This document shows, in pieces, positions 1-6,456 of a stretch of 14,666 nucleotides of DNA. A model generated the notes under the pieces. The model ran no database searches. It was not told where the DNA came from and worked only from the letters and a program-made list of their open reading frames with translations. Within the stretch, counting starts at the first letter, position 1. Each line of letters starts with the position of its first letter. Made by a program: the position numbers and the translations under genes. The DNA comes from Candidatus Sumerlaeota bacterium (lineage in GTDB: Bacteria > Sumerlaeota > T1SED10-198M). The stretch is taken from NCBI GenBank assembly GCA_003554345.1, contig PWGE01000150.1, positions 1-14,666 on the forward strand. The letters are read 5' to 3'.

Positions 1-1131
1 AATCCTTCTATTGACCCTTTACGAGAACCCATGGAACTCAGAACAATCCTCGGAAAGAAAGCTTCAAAAATGGAACCCTCGAAAAAAGGGAAAGAAGTTG
101 CTTCACCTTCTGTCACCATAGATATACCTGTTCTTTTTTCAGCCATGTCTTATGGTTCCATCAGCTTCAATGTTCACAAAGCACTTGCGGAAGCGTCAAA
201 GGAAATGGGCATCTTATATAATACTGGTGAGGGTGGACTCCATAAAGACCTTTACTCATTTGGCCCCAATACCATTGTCCAGGTAGCCTCAGGACGTTTT
301 GGCGTCAATTCTGAATACCTTCGGGCAGGAGCAGCAGTAGAAATAAAGGTAGGACAGGGAGCAAAACCAGGAATCGGTGGTCATTTGCCTGGAGAAAAGG
401 TAGATGAATCTATTTCGGTCACCCGTATGATTCCCGAAGGATCTGACGCCATCTCACCGGCACCACACCATGATATATATTCTATTGAAGACTTAAGGCA
501 ACTTATCTATGCCCTCAAAGAAGCCACAGATTATCAAAAACCTGTTATCGTAAAGATATCAGCCGTCCACAATGTAGCGGCTATTGCCAGTGGCATGGTA
601 AGAGCAGGTGCAGACATCATTGCTCTGGACGGAATAAGAGGGGGGACAGGAGCTGCTCCCACCATGATTCGCGACAATATCGGAATACCCGTCGAACTGG
701 CTCTGGCAGCTGTGGATCAACGTCTTCGTGATGAGGGAATTCGTAATGAAGCCTCTCTCCTGATTAGTGGTGGCATCCGGTGTAGTGCCGACATTATCAA
801 GGCAATTGCCCTGGGTGCCGATGCTGTATATATAGGAACCGCAGCACTTATAGCCGTGGGCTGTCATCTCTGTCAGAACTGTTATTCAGGTAAATGCAAT
901 TGGGGAATCGCGACCCAGGACAAAGAACTCACGAAAAGAGTTAATCCAGAAATAGCCAGCCAGCGACTCAAAAATTTATTGCGGGCATGGAACAATGAAA
1001 TGAAGGAATTTCTGGGCTGTATGGGCATAAACTCTATAGAAAGCCTCCGGGGAAACCGTCTTCAGCTACGAGCCGTGGGTCTCAGCAAAACGTATCTGGA
1101 TATTCTTGGCGTACTTCCTGCAGGCAGGTAA
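1..1131 (+). CDS. Glutamate synthase, archaeal-type FMN-binding domain protein (5' end cut by window)
   Basis: This is the FMN and Fe-S synthase domain of glutamate synthase, which reduces 2-iminoglutarate to glutamate in the cytosol. The frame is open back to base 1 (reading NPSIDPLREP before the first Met at 31), and that stretch fits the family, so the true start lies upstream. Numbered from Met 31, visible family motifs are GQGAKPGIGGHLPG (108-121), PHHDIYSIEDL (146-156), DGIRGGTGAAP (200-210), SGGIR (246-250) and a GADAVYIGTAAL barrel strand (262-273). The Fe-S cysteines follow as C278-x5-C284-x4-C289, the spacing of the [3Fe-4S] site in GltB. An extra cysteine, C281, sits between the first two. 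The protein lacks the amidotransferase and GXGXG domains of full-length GltB, so these are presumably separate genes upstream. A ferredoxin and an FAD oxidoreductase follow on the same strand, which fits a split enzyme. The family is certain; the electron donor is inferred. Confidence 0.9.
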   Translation, partial: NPSIDPLREPMELRTILGKKASKMEPSKKGKEVASPSVTIDIPVLFSAMSYGSISFNVHKALAEASKEMGILYNTGEGGLHKDLYSFGPNTIVQVASGRFGVNSEYLRAGAAVEIKVGQGAKPGIGGHLPGEKVDESISVTRMIPEGSDAISPAPHHDIYSIEDLRQLIYALKEATDYQKPVIVKISAVHNVAAIASGMVRAGADIIALDGIRGGTGAAPTMIRDNIGIPVELALAAVDQRLRDEGIRNEASLLISGGIRCSADIIKAIALGADAVYIGTAALIAVGCHLCQNCYSGKCNWGIATQDKELTKRVNPEIASQRLKNLLRAWNNEMKEFLGCMGINSIESLRGNRLQLRAVGLSKTYLDILGVLPAGR

Positions 1132-1197
1132 AAAAATGATAGATATCATTGAAAAATATTATGACAAAAAATTGCCATGCGGTCACTTTTCACTCTT

Positions 1198-1222
1198 TCC
1201 CTGCAAACAGTGGATTTTTTTT
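1198..1222 (+). terminator. Weak terminator-like hairpin with T8 tail after the glutamate synthase gene
   Basis: TCCCTG (1198-1203) pairs with CAGtGGA (1208-1214), with one bulged T and a CAAA loop. Eight T follow directly (1215-1222). The stem is only six pairs, so it may be a leaky terminator or an attenuator inside the operon rather than a full stop. It lies 67 bases past the stop codon and 105 bases before the ferredoxin start. Confidence 0.35.
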
Positions 1223-1313
1223 ACCGGGCAATTGTTTGTTCATTCTCCATCACCATACACTTGTTCATGCAAACTATTTACCTCTGTCCTGGAGAAAGGA
1301 CCTCTATCCAAAA

Positions 1314-1319
1314 AAGGAG
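1314..1319 (+). promoter_or_regulatory. Ribosome binding site that fixes the ferredoxin start
   Basis: AAGGAG lies seven bases before the ATG at 1327. The longer open frame that begins at 1177 has no family match in its first 50 codons, so this site decides for the shorter protein. Confidence 0.8.
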
Positions 1320-1326
1320 TATTATT

Positions 1327-1782
1327 ATGAAAAGAATAGTCAACCGCACTGAGTACTGTGTGGGATGCGGATTATGCCGAATAAATTGCATTGTCGAACA
1401 CTCCAGGTCGAAGCATATTATTAAAGCGTTTCGAGACGAAAACCCACGACCTGAAGAGGCCATAAAGGTCTTGAACCGGGGAGCCCAGGCCATGGCCATT
1501 CAATGTCAACATTGTACAACACCCTATTGTATCAGCACCTGCATTAGCGGAGCCCTGCAGAAAGAAGCAGACGGTTTTGTCGTACACCACCCCGAGAAAT
1601 GTGTCGGTTGTTACTCCTGTGTTCTGGCCTGTCCTTTCGGAAGTATTCGAATAAGGGAACATGAGAAAAAGATTTTCAAGTGTGATCTCTGTCGACACAG
1701 AAAAAAGCCGGCGTGTGTTGAAGGTTGTCCGAACAGGGCTTTAATACAGGAGGAAAATGAGAAAAAGGAGAAAGAAACATGA
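1327..1782 (+). CDS. CooF/HycB-like ferredoxin with four [4Fe-4S] cluster motifs
   Basis: A 151-residue electron-transfer protein with sixteen cysteines in four groups: C11, 14, 17, 21; C60, 63, 68, 72; C92, 95, 98, 102; and C119, 122, 130, 134. This is the layout of the CooF/HycB/DMSO-reductase-B family and should hold four [4Fe-4S] clusters. There is no signal peptide, so it acts in the cytosol. The start at 1327 is chosen for its AAGGAG site and because residue 1 onward matches the family. The stop overlaps the start of the next gene (ATGA, 1779-1782). Placed between a glutamate synthase domain gene and an FAD oxidoreductase, it most likely carries electrons from the flavoprotein to the synthase. 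Resemblance to CooF does not imply CO oxidation, because no CO dehydrogenase gene is present here. Confidence 0.9.
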   Translation: MKRIVNRTEYCVGCGLCRINCIVEHSRSKHIIKAFRDENPRPEEAIKVLNRGAQAMAIQCQHCTTPYCISTCISGALQKEADGFVVHHPEKCVGCYSCVLACPFGSIRIREHEKKIFKCDLCRHRKKPACVEGCPNRALIQEENEKKEKET

Positions 1783-3056
1783 AACAGGCACCTATAGGCG
1801 TCATAGGAAACAGCATCGCCGCCATTTCTTTTATTGAGACACTTCGACAGGCCGGTCATCGTGATAAAATATTATTATTCAGTAAAGAAGAATATCCCGC
1901 CTACGGCAGGCCACTCATCTCATATTTACTGGCCGGGAAAATAGACCCTGATAATATTTTCCTTCGTTCTCCGGATTTTTACCATAAAAACAATGTAGAA
2001 TTTTTACCGGGAGAGGAAGTAACCCACCTGGATATCTCAAATCACAGAGGAAAAACCCGAAGCGGTAAAAAATTCGCCTGTGACAGGTTGTTAATAGCTG
2101 CCGGAAGCAAACCCTTCATACCACCTCTTAAAGGCATAGAGGAAGCTTCAAAAGTCTTTACCTTTACCACCCTGGATGATGCTCAACGCATTCAAGCCAC
2201 TCTGAAAAATGTTAAAAACGTTGTAATAGTGGGAGCCGGTCTTATTGGTCTTAAAGCCGCAGAATCTCTTTCTTACAAAAACAAAAACATCTCGGTAGTA
2301 GAGTTATCAGAGCGTATTTTACCGTCAGTACTGGACAAGCAAGGATCAGGATTATTTCAACAGCGAATGGAAAAGGACGGCATTCATTTTTATTTTAAAA
2401 ACACCATACAAAGGGTGAAAGTAAAAAACAGGAACTTATGCGGCGTTGAATTAGAAAACGGCAACTCACTTCCCTGTGATCTTTTAATCATTGCAGCAGG
2501 CGTAAAACCTAACACAGATTTCCTTGAGGAAAGTCTTCTTTCAGAAAACAGAGCTATCTCGGTAAATCGGTATATGCAGACTGCGAGAGACGGTATATAT
2601 GCTGCCGGAGACATATGTGAAGCGTATGACCTGATATATAACACGGTAAGACATATGCCGATATGGCCCAATGCCTACTGGCAGGGGCATTTTGCAGCAC
2701 TTTCCATGGCAGGTATTCCTTATAATTTTAAAGGACATGTTTCTATGAATAGTATTGGTTACAAGGATCTTCACATGATGAGCGCCGGAATTGTAGAAGA
2801 CTCCGGCATTCCTGTTGAGAGTATTGTTATAAACAGAGACAAAAGCTATCAACGTTTCAATTTCCAGGACGAGAAACTGGTTGGAGCCCTTTTCATAGGA
2901 GATGTTCAGGAAAAAGGGGTTATAACACATTTACTTAAACACCAGGAACTGGTTCCCCGGTTGAAAGATAAAATTCAAAAAGAAAACTTTTCCTTTCTGG
3001 ATTATCCGCGTGAATATCGCATTCATCACCTTCAAAAAGCACAGGGCAAAAAGTAA
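1779..3056 (+). CDS. FAD-dependent NAD(P)H oxidoreductase of the split glutamate synthase cluster
   Basis: A 425-residue pyridine nucleotide-disulfide-type flavoprotein. An FAD-binding strand and glycine loop lie at 6-15 (IGVIGNSIAA). The motif YGRPLISYLLAGK follows at 42-54, then IAAGSKPFIPP at 106-116. The NAD(P)-binding motif is VIVGAGLIGLKAAE (149-162), and the second FAD motif is GIYAAGDICE (272-281). The WPNAYWQGHFAA stretch (296-307) resembles NirB-type and NADH-oxidase-type members. There is no CxxxxC redox disulfide, so it is not a disulfide reductase. It is translationally coupled to the ferredoxin gene by ATGA, and AAGGAG at 1765-1770 is its ribosome site. It probably oxidises NAD(P)H and passes electrons to the ferredoxin for glutamate synthesis. 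The family assignment is firm; the partner is inferred from position. Confidence 0.88.
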   Translation: MKQAPIGVIGNSIAAISFIETLRQAGHRDKILLFSKEEYPAYGRPLISYLLAGKIDPDNIFLRSPDFYHKNNVEFLPGEEVTHLDISNHRGKTRSGKKFACDRLLIAAGSKPFIPPLKGIEEASKVFTFTTLDDAQRIQATLKNVKNVVIVGAGLIGLKAAESLSYKNKNISVVELSERILPSVLDKQGSGLFQQRMEKDGIHFYFKNTIQRVKVKNRNLCGVELENGNSLPCDLLIIAAGVKPNTDFLEESLLSENRAISVNRYMQTARDGIYAAGDICEAYDLIYNTVRHMPIWPNAYWQGHFAALSMAGIPYNFKGHVSMNSIGYKDLHMMSAGIVEDSGIPVESIVINRDKSYQRFNFQDEKLVGALFIGDVQEKGVITHLLKHQELVPRLKDKIQKENFSFLDYPREYRIHHLQKAQGKK

Positions 3057-3071
3057 GAAAATGCAACGGGA

Positions 3072-3117
3072 AAGCAGCGTCGCTCCCCTTCTCCTCTCTT
3101 CTTTCGCGGCGCTGCTT
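3072..3117 (+). terminator. 12-bp GC-rich hairpin with homopyrimidine loop between convergent genes
   Basis: AAGCAGCGTCGC (3072-3083) pairs with GCGGCGCTGCTT (3106-3117). One position, T3080 with G3109, is a G-U pair in + strand RNA but an A-C mismatch in - strand RNA, so the fold favours the + transcript. The 22-base loop (3084-3105) is all pyrimidine. No clear T-run follows, so termination is plausible from its position 15 bases after the oxidoreductase stop but is not proven. Confidence 0.45.
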
Positions 3118-3215
3118 ATCCTCTTATAACTCTTCTGAACATCATTTATAATCCTTTACACCAGACACCGGCTGTTCTACCTTTCCTGAAAGCAAACTGC
3201 TGTGCAAACAAGGCT

Positions 3216-6068
3216 TTATTTTTCCCTGCCCCTGTCCTCCTTCTTATGCAGCACCTCATTTATTTTGCGCTCCATATCTTTTAAAGAAAAAGGTTTATGC
3301 AGAAAGTTCACCTCTTTCTTCAGCACCCCTTTTTGAGCTATCACCTCTGCCGGATAACCGGATATAAAAAGAACCCTCATACCAGGACGAATATTTTGTA
3401 TCTGACGAGCAACTTCATATCCATTCATACGGGGCATCACCACATCAGTAACAAGTAAGTCCACACTATCCCCATGCCTGACAACTATATCTAATGCTTC
3501 TTGTCCAGTAGCCGCCGTCACAACTTTATAGCCCAGAATTTCCAGCATTTCCTTCCCCATCTCTCTAATCTCTGGCTCATCTTCTAACAGCAGAATAGTG
3601 TCCCCTTTCCCGGGAAAACTTTTCTGACATGATTTTACGGGCATTTTTTCTATTCTCCCGTTATAAGTTGGAAGATATATATATAAGGTAGACCCTTTAC
3701 CGGGCTCTGAATCAACATCTATAAAACCATTGTTCTGTTTGACAATCCCGAAAACTGTTGCCAGGCCCAGTCCTGTCCCCCGTTTTTCTCCTTTCGTCGT
3801 AAAATAGGGCTCGAATATATTTTGCATAATCCGGGGGCTCATCCCCTCACCATTATCCCTGACAGACAATAAGGCATATTCACCGGGTACAATCCCTTCT
3901 TTTTTAGCCCGATAAGATTTACTAATACTCACTTTGCCGGTTTCAATAGAAATTATGCCCCCATCTTTCATAGCATCCTGGGCATTAACGCACAAATTCA
4001 CGAGTATTTGTTCTATCTGGGTGGGATCGATACTGACCAGGGGCACATTCTCATCAGGTATCCAGTTTATCTCTATATCCTCATTCAACAGTCTGCGTAG
4101 CATTTTCAAAGCTTTTCCTACAATTTCGTTAAGATCAATCACTTTCGGCTCAACTGTTTGTTTCCTGGCAAAAGCCAGTAACTGCCGGGTAATCTTAGCG
4201 GAATAATCAGCAGCCTCACGAATCTTTTCCAACAGGGGATAGAGAGAGTTATCAGGATCTATTTTATTCAAAGCTATTTCAGCATAACCGTTAATCACGC
4301 TCAACATGTTATTATAATCATGAGCCACTCCACCTGCCAGCCGTCCAATAGACTCCATTTTCTGGGCCCGCCTCAATTGTTCTTCATTTTTACGCATCTT
4401 TTCCGATGCTTCCTGTTTGTCTAAGGTTCGTCCAATGATTTCTGCCACGATTGTCAGCATCCTTATTTCTTCGTCATTCCAGTGTTGTTTGCTTTGCACC
4501 GTATCAAAAGCCAGAAACCCATAAAGTTTTCCCGCAAGAGTTATGGGAACTGTTAAAAGGGACTGAATATAGTGGCGCTTAAACTCTTTTTTATCATGGA
4601 ACGCCTTTCCCGGCAAATTTTCGACGTCAGGAATGTGAACACTCTGGAGCCGTTGCATTTGCTCAGCCCACCAGGGGAAATTATCCGCCTCATAGTTATC
4701 AATCAAGCCCTTCTGAGGTTGAGCATTCTTTGCACACCACTCATGCGTGATACTCATTTTCTTTTCATCGGGAGAAAATTGGAACACATGAGCGTGATCA
4801 ACATCAAAAAAGGTGCCCAGTATCTGCAGGGCCCGCTCTATCCCTTTATCCGCCTGAAGGGCAGGCATATTGATGAAAGCGGAGGAAATATCAGCAATGA
4901 TGGCTTCCAGTTCCAGCTGCCTCTTCAGAGATTCTTCCGCCTCTTTTCTATCAGTAATATCAAACAGTATTCCCTGAACTCCTACCGGTTTTCCTCTTCT
5001 CAGAATAGGACGGGCAGAAGTTCGAATCCATACCACCTGACCCTCTCTGGTCAAAAACCGATATTCGGATGGCTCATCTACGCCCGAAAGAATTTTGCGA
5101 AATTGTTCGAATCTGCCTTTTTTATCTGCCGGATGCACAAAATCAACAAATAATTTCCCCAGAACTTCTTCGGGGGTATAGCCGCTGATTGTCTCAATAT
5201 TAGGGGAAATATATCTTACCCGTGCCTCTTTATCCAGGATATATACCACTTCGTTGATATTCTCGACCAGGTTCTGGTATTTTTTCTTACTTTCCCGCAA
5301 GTCCTTTTCAGTTTGGATCCTCTGAGAAATATCACGGTATTTCCACATGTGCCCGATAAAAGTACGGTTTTCAGAAAATACCGGTATGTAATCTCTCTCA
5401 AAAACCCGTCCATCTGCAAAATATATCTCCTCTCCATACACAGGCTGACGGGCATCAATTATCCTCTCTATGCGCCTGGAAAATAAGTCTGGTTCTGCCA
5501 GCAGATGCTTCGCCTGATCAGCAGCTTCGGCACAATTACTTCCTGCCAGCGAACCTGGAGTAAGAGGAATGGAAAATATCTTGCAAAAAGCTCTGTTTGT
5601 CAATAAAATTGTCCGCCGGTCATCCTCAACCACAATGCCTTCCCGCATGTTTTCAACAAGAGCACGAAATCGTCGAACATTTCGCTGCAGGGATTCTTTC
5701 TCTTGCTCCAGTGTTTTATCATAAAACAGCAATTCCAGGGAACCCGGAGTACTGCTCCAGACAGTAAGCTCATACACTCTTTTCAATGTAGAATGATACT
5801 CTTCAAAACTTAAAGTGTCTGAACATCTTTTTGCCTGTTTATAAAGATGGCTCAAATAATCAGGTCTTTTCCCATATTCCGGTAATACATCAGCAATTTT
5901 TTGGCCCACTATTTCTTTTGCTGACATTCCGATCATTTCCGAAAAGGCATCATTTATATCGACTATGATAAAGTCTTTCAGATTGTCTGCTTCCCTGACA
6001 TGAAGGCATACATATCCATGCGGCAGTTTGTCTAACAGGAAGCGATAATTTTCTTTCTCTAATTCCAT
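3216..6068 (-). CDS. Hybrid sensor histidine kinase (PAS-PAS-PAS-GAF-HisKA-HATPase-REC)
   Basis: A 950-residue signalling protein with no membrane segments, so a cytosolic sensor. Domains in order: three PAS or PAS-like folds (about 10-120, 130-250 and 260-375, the third the most typical), a GAF domain (about 385-550), HisKA with GRLAGGVAHDYNN (575-587, phosphorylated H583), and a HATPase with N box NLCVNAQDAM (691-700), VRDNGEGM (736-743), IFEPYFTTK (751-759) and RGTGLGLATVFG (763-774). The receiver domain follows with E829/D830, phospho-acceptor D875 in VTDVVMPRMNG, S903 and K925. It should autophosphorylate at H583 and pass the phosphate to its own D875. There is no DNA-binding domain, so output must go through another protein not in this window. 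The start has AGGTGAT (complement of 6077-6083) eight bases upstream. The signal cannot be read from the sequence. Confidence 0.95.
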   Translation of the reverse strand: MELEKENYRFLLDKLPHGYVCLHVREADNLKDFIIVDINDAFSEMIGMSAKEIVGQKIADVLPEYGKRPDYLSHLYKQAKRCSDTLSFEEYHSTLKRVYELTVWSSTPGSLELLFYDKTLEQEKESLQRNVRRFRALVENMREGIVVEDDRRTILLTNRAFCKIFSIPLTPGSLAGSNCAEAADQAKHLLAEPDLFSRRIERIIDARQPVYGEEIYFADGRVFERDYIPVFSENRTFIGHMWKYRDISQRIQTEKDLRESKKKYQNLVENINEVVYILDKEARVRYISPNIETISGYTPEEVLGKLFVDFVHPADKKGRFEQFRKILSGVDEPSEYRFLTREGQVVWIRTSARPILRRGKPVGVQGILFDITDRKEAEESLKRQLELEAIIADISSAFINMPALQADKGIERALQILGTFFDVDHAHVFQFSPDEKKMSITHEWCAKNAQPQKGLIDNYEADNFPWWAEQMQRLQSVHIPDVENLPGKAFHDKKEFKRHYIQSLLTVPITLAGKLYGFLAFDTVQSKQHWNDEEIRMLTIVAEIIGRTLDKQEASEKMRKNEEQLRRAQKMESIGRLAGGVAHDYNNMLSVINGYAEIALNKIDPDNSLYPLLEKIREAADYSAKITRQLLAFARKQTVEPKVIDLNEIVGKALKMLRRLLNEDIEINWIPDENVPLVSIDPTQIEQILVNLCVNAQDAMKDGGIISIETGKVSISKSYRAKKEGIVPGEYALLSVRDNGEGMSPRIMQNIFEPYFTTKGEKRGTGLGLATVFGIVKQNNGFIDVDSEPGKGSTLYIYLPTYNGRIEKMPVKSCQKSFPGKGDTILLLEDEPEIREMGKEMLEILGYKVVTAATGQEALDIVVRHGDSVDLLVTDVVMPRMNGYEVARQIQNIRPGMRVLFISGYPAEVIAQKGVLKKEVNFLHKPFSLKDMERKINEVLHKKEDRGREK

Positions 6069-6077
6069 ATTGTATAA

Positions 6078-6278
6078 TCACCTATCATGTATCTCTCCAG
6101 TAACTCCCTTGCCCCTATTTTTCAAAAAAATAACTCTCCTTTGTTTTTGAATGATTTTTTTTAAAGAAACAGAAGGCAGGTCCCTTTCACGGCATCCAAA
6201 GAGCACAACCAAACATCGCATATATTTTTCAAGTCTCTTTAGAATATCATTATTTCCCTTTTTCGCAACCAAATCCAA
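6078..6278 (-). CDS. Doubtful 66-codon open frame just upstream of the kinase gene
   Basis: This frame begins at TTG (6276-6278) and ends at TGA (6078-6080), nine bases before the kinase ATG. The product would be basic, with many Lys and Arg, and no family is recognised. It has no ribosome site at a proper distance. The frame stays open upstream of the TTG for 17 more codons to a TAA at 6330-6332, so the TTG is not a natural boundary. It could be a small leader gene coupled to the kinase, a remnant of a lost gene, or chance in AT-rich spacer DNA. I favour the last two. Confidence 0.18.
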   Translation of the reverse strand: MDLVAKKGNNDILKRLEKYMRCLVVLFGCRERDLPSVSLKKIIQKQRRVIFLKNRGKGVTGEIHDR

Positions 6279-6391
6279 CCTATCGTGTTTTTTGAGCCAG
6301 CCCTCAATATAATAGCCGCTTTCCTTCTGTTATATCTATGAGGCACCCCTTCAAATTCTTACAGTTATAAAGGAAGGAGTAATACAGGAGT

Positions 6392-6407
6392 TTGATTAGT
6401 AAATCAA
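6392..6407. promoter_or_regulatory. FNR/CRP-like palindrome over the -35 element
   Basis: TTGATT (6392-6397) and AATCAA (6402-6407) are perfect inverted arms around AGTA. The half-sites match the FNR-type sequence TTGAT/ATCAA, but with six bases between them, as in CRP sites, instead of four. Since it covers the -35 element, a bound protein would be expected to repress. The regulator is unknown. Confidence 0.35.
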
Positions 6408-6420
6408 TTTGCGGTATGAT
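6392..6420 (+). promoter_or_regulatory. Sigma-70-type promoter for the secreted GLUG/PKD protein gene
   Basis: TTGATT (6392-6397) and TATGAT (6415-6420) are separated by 17 bases. This predicts transcription from about 6427, giving a leader of about 30 bases before the ATG at 6457. The -35 element is the left arm of a palindrome that ends at 6407. Confidence 0.6.
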
Positions 6421-6456
6421 ATGAGGAAGAAGTATTAAAATCAGAAGAAGAGCTCA

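Larger units (their letters stand above)
6069..6456. promoter_or_regulatory. 388-bp spacer between the divergent kinase and secreted-protein genes
   Basis: The right end holds the promoter and palindrome for the secreted-protein gene (listed separately). The left end holds the kinase ribosome site. Between them lies an open - strand frame of uncertain status (6078-6278) and an AAAGGAG on the - strand (complement of 6136-6142) with no good start codon behind it. No convincing -10/-35 pair for the kinase gene was found. The region is very AT-rich. Confidence 0.5.

Noticed and set aside
1135-1150. AATGATA-GA-TATCATT palindrome as an operator
   Set aside because: Short, AT-only arms just after a stop codon with no promoter nearby; likely chance in AT-rich sequence, so not listed as a feature.
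1177-1326. Longer ferredoxin with a 50-residue N-terminal extension
   Set aside because: The extension has no family match and crosses the hairpin/T8 element; AAGGAG supports the start at 1327.
559-1698. - strand frames opposite the glutamate synthase and ferredoxin genes
   Set aside because: The cysteine-rich translations arise only as mirror images of the real genes on the + strand.
1327-3056. Carbon monoxide dehydrogenase-linked CooF and flavoprotein pair
   Set aside because: The resemblance is real, but no CooS or CooC gene is present and the neighbour is a glutamate synthase domain gene.
4572-5153. Open + strand frame of 193 codons
   Set aside because: It is antisense to the PAS/GAF part of the hybrid kinase, which is unambiguous on the - strand.
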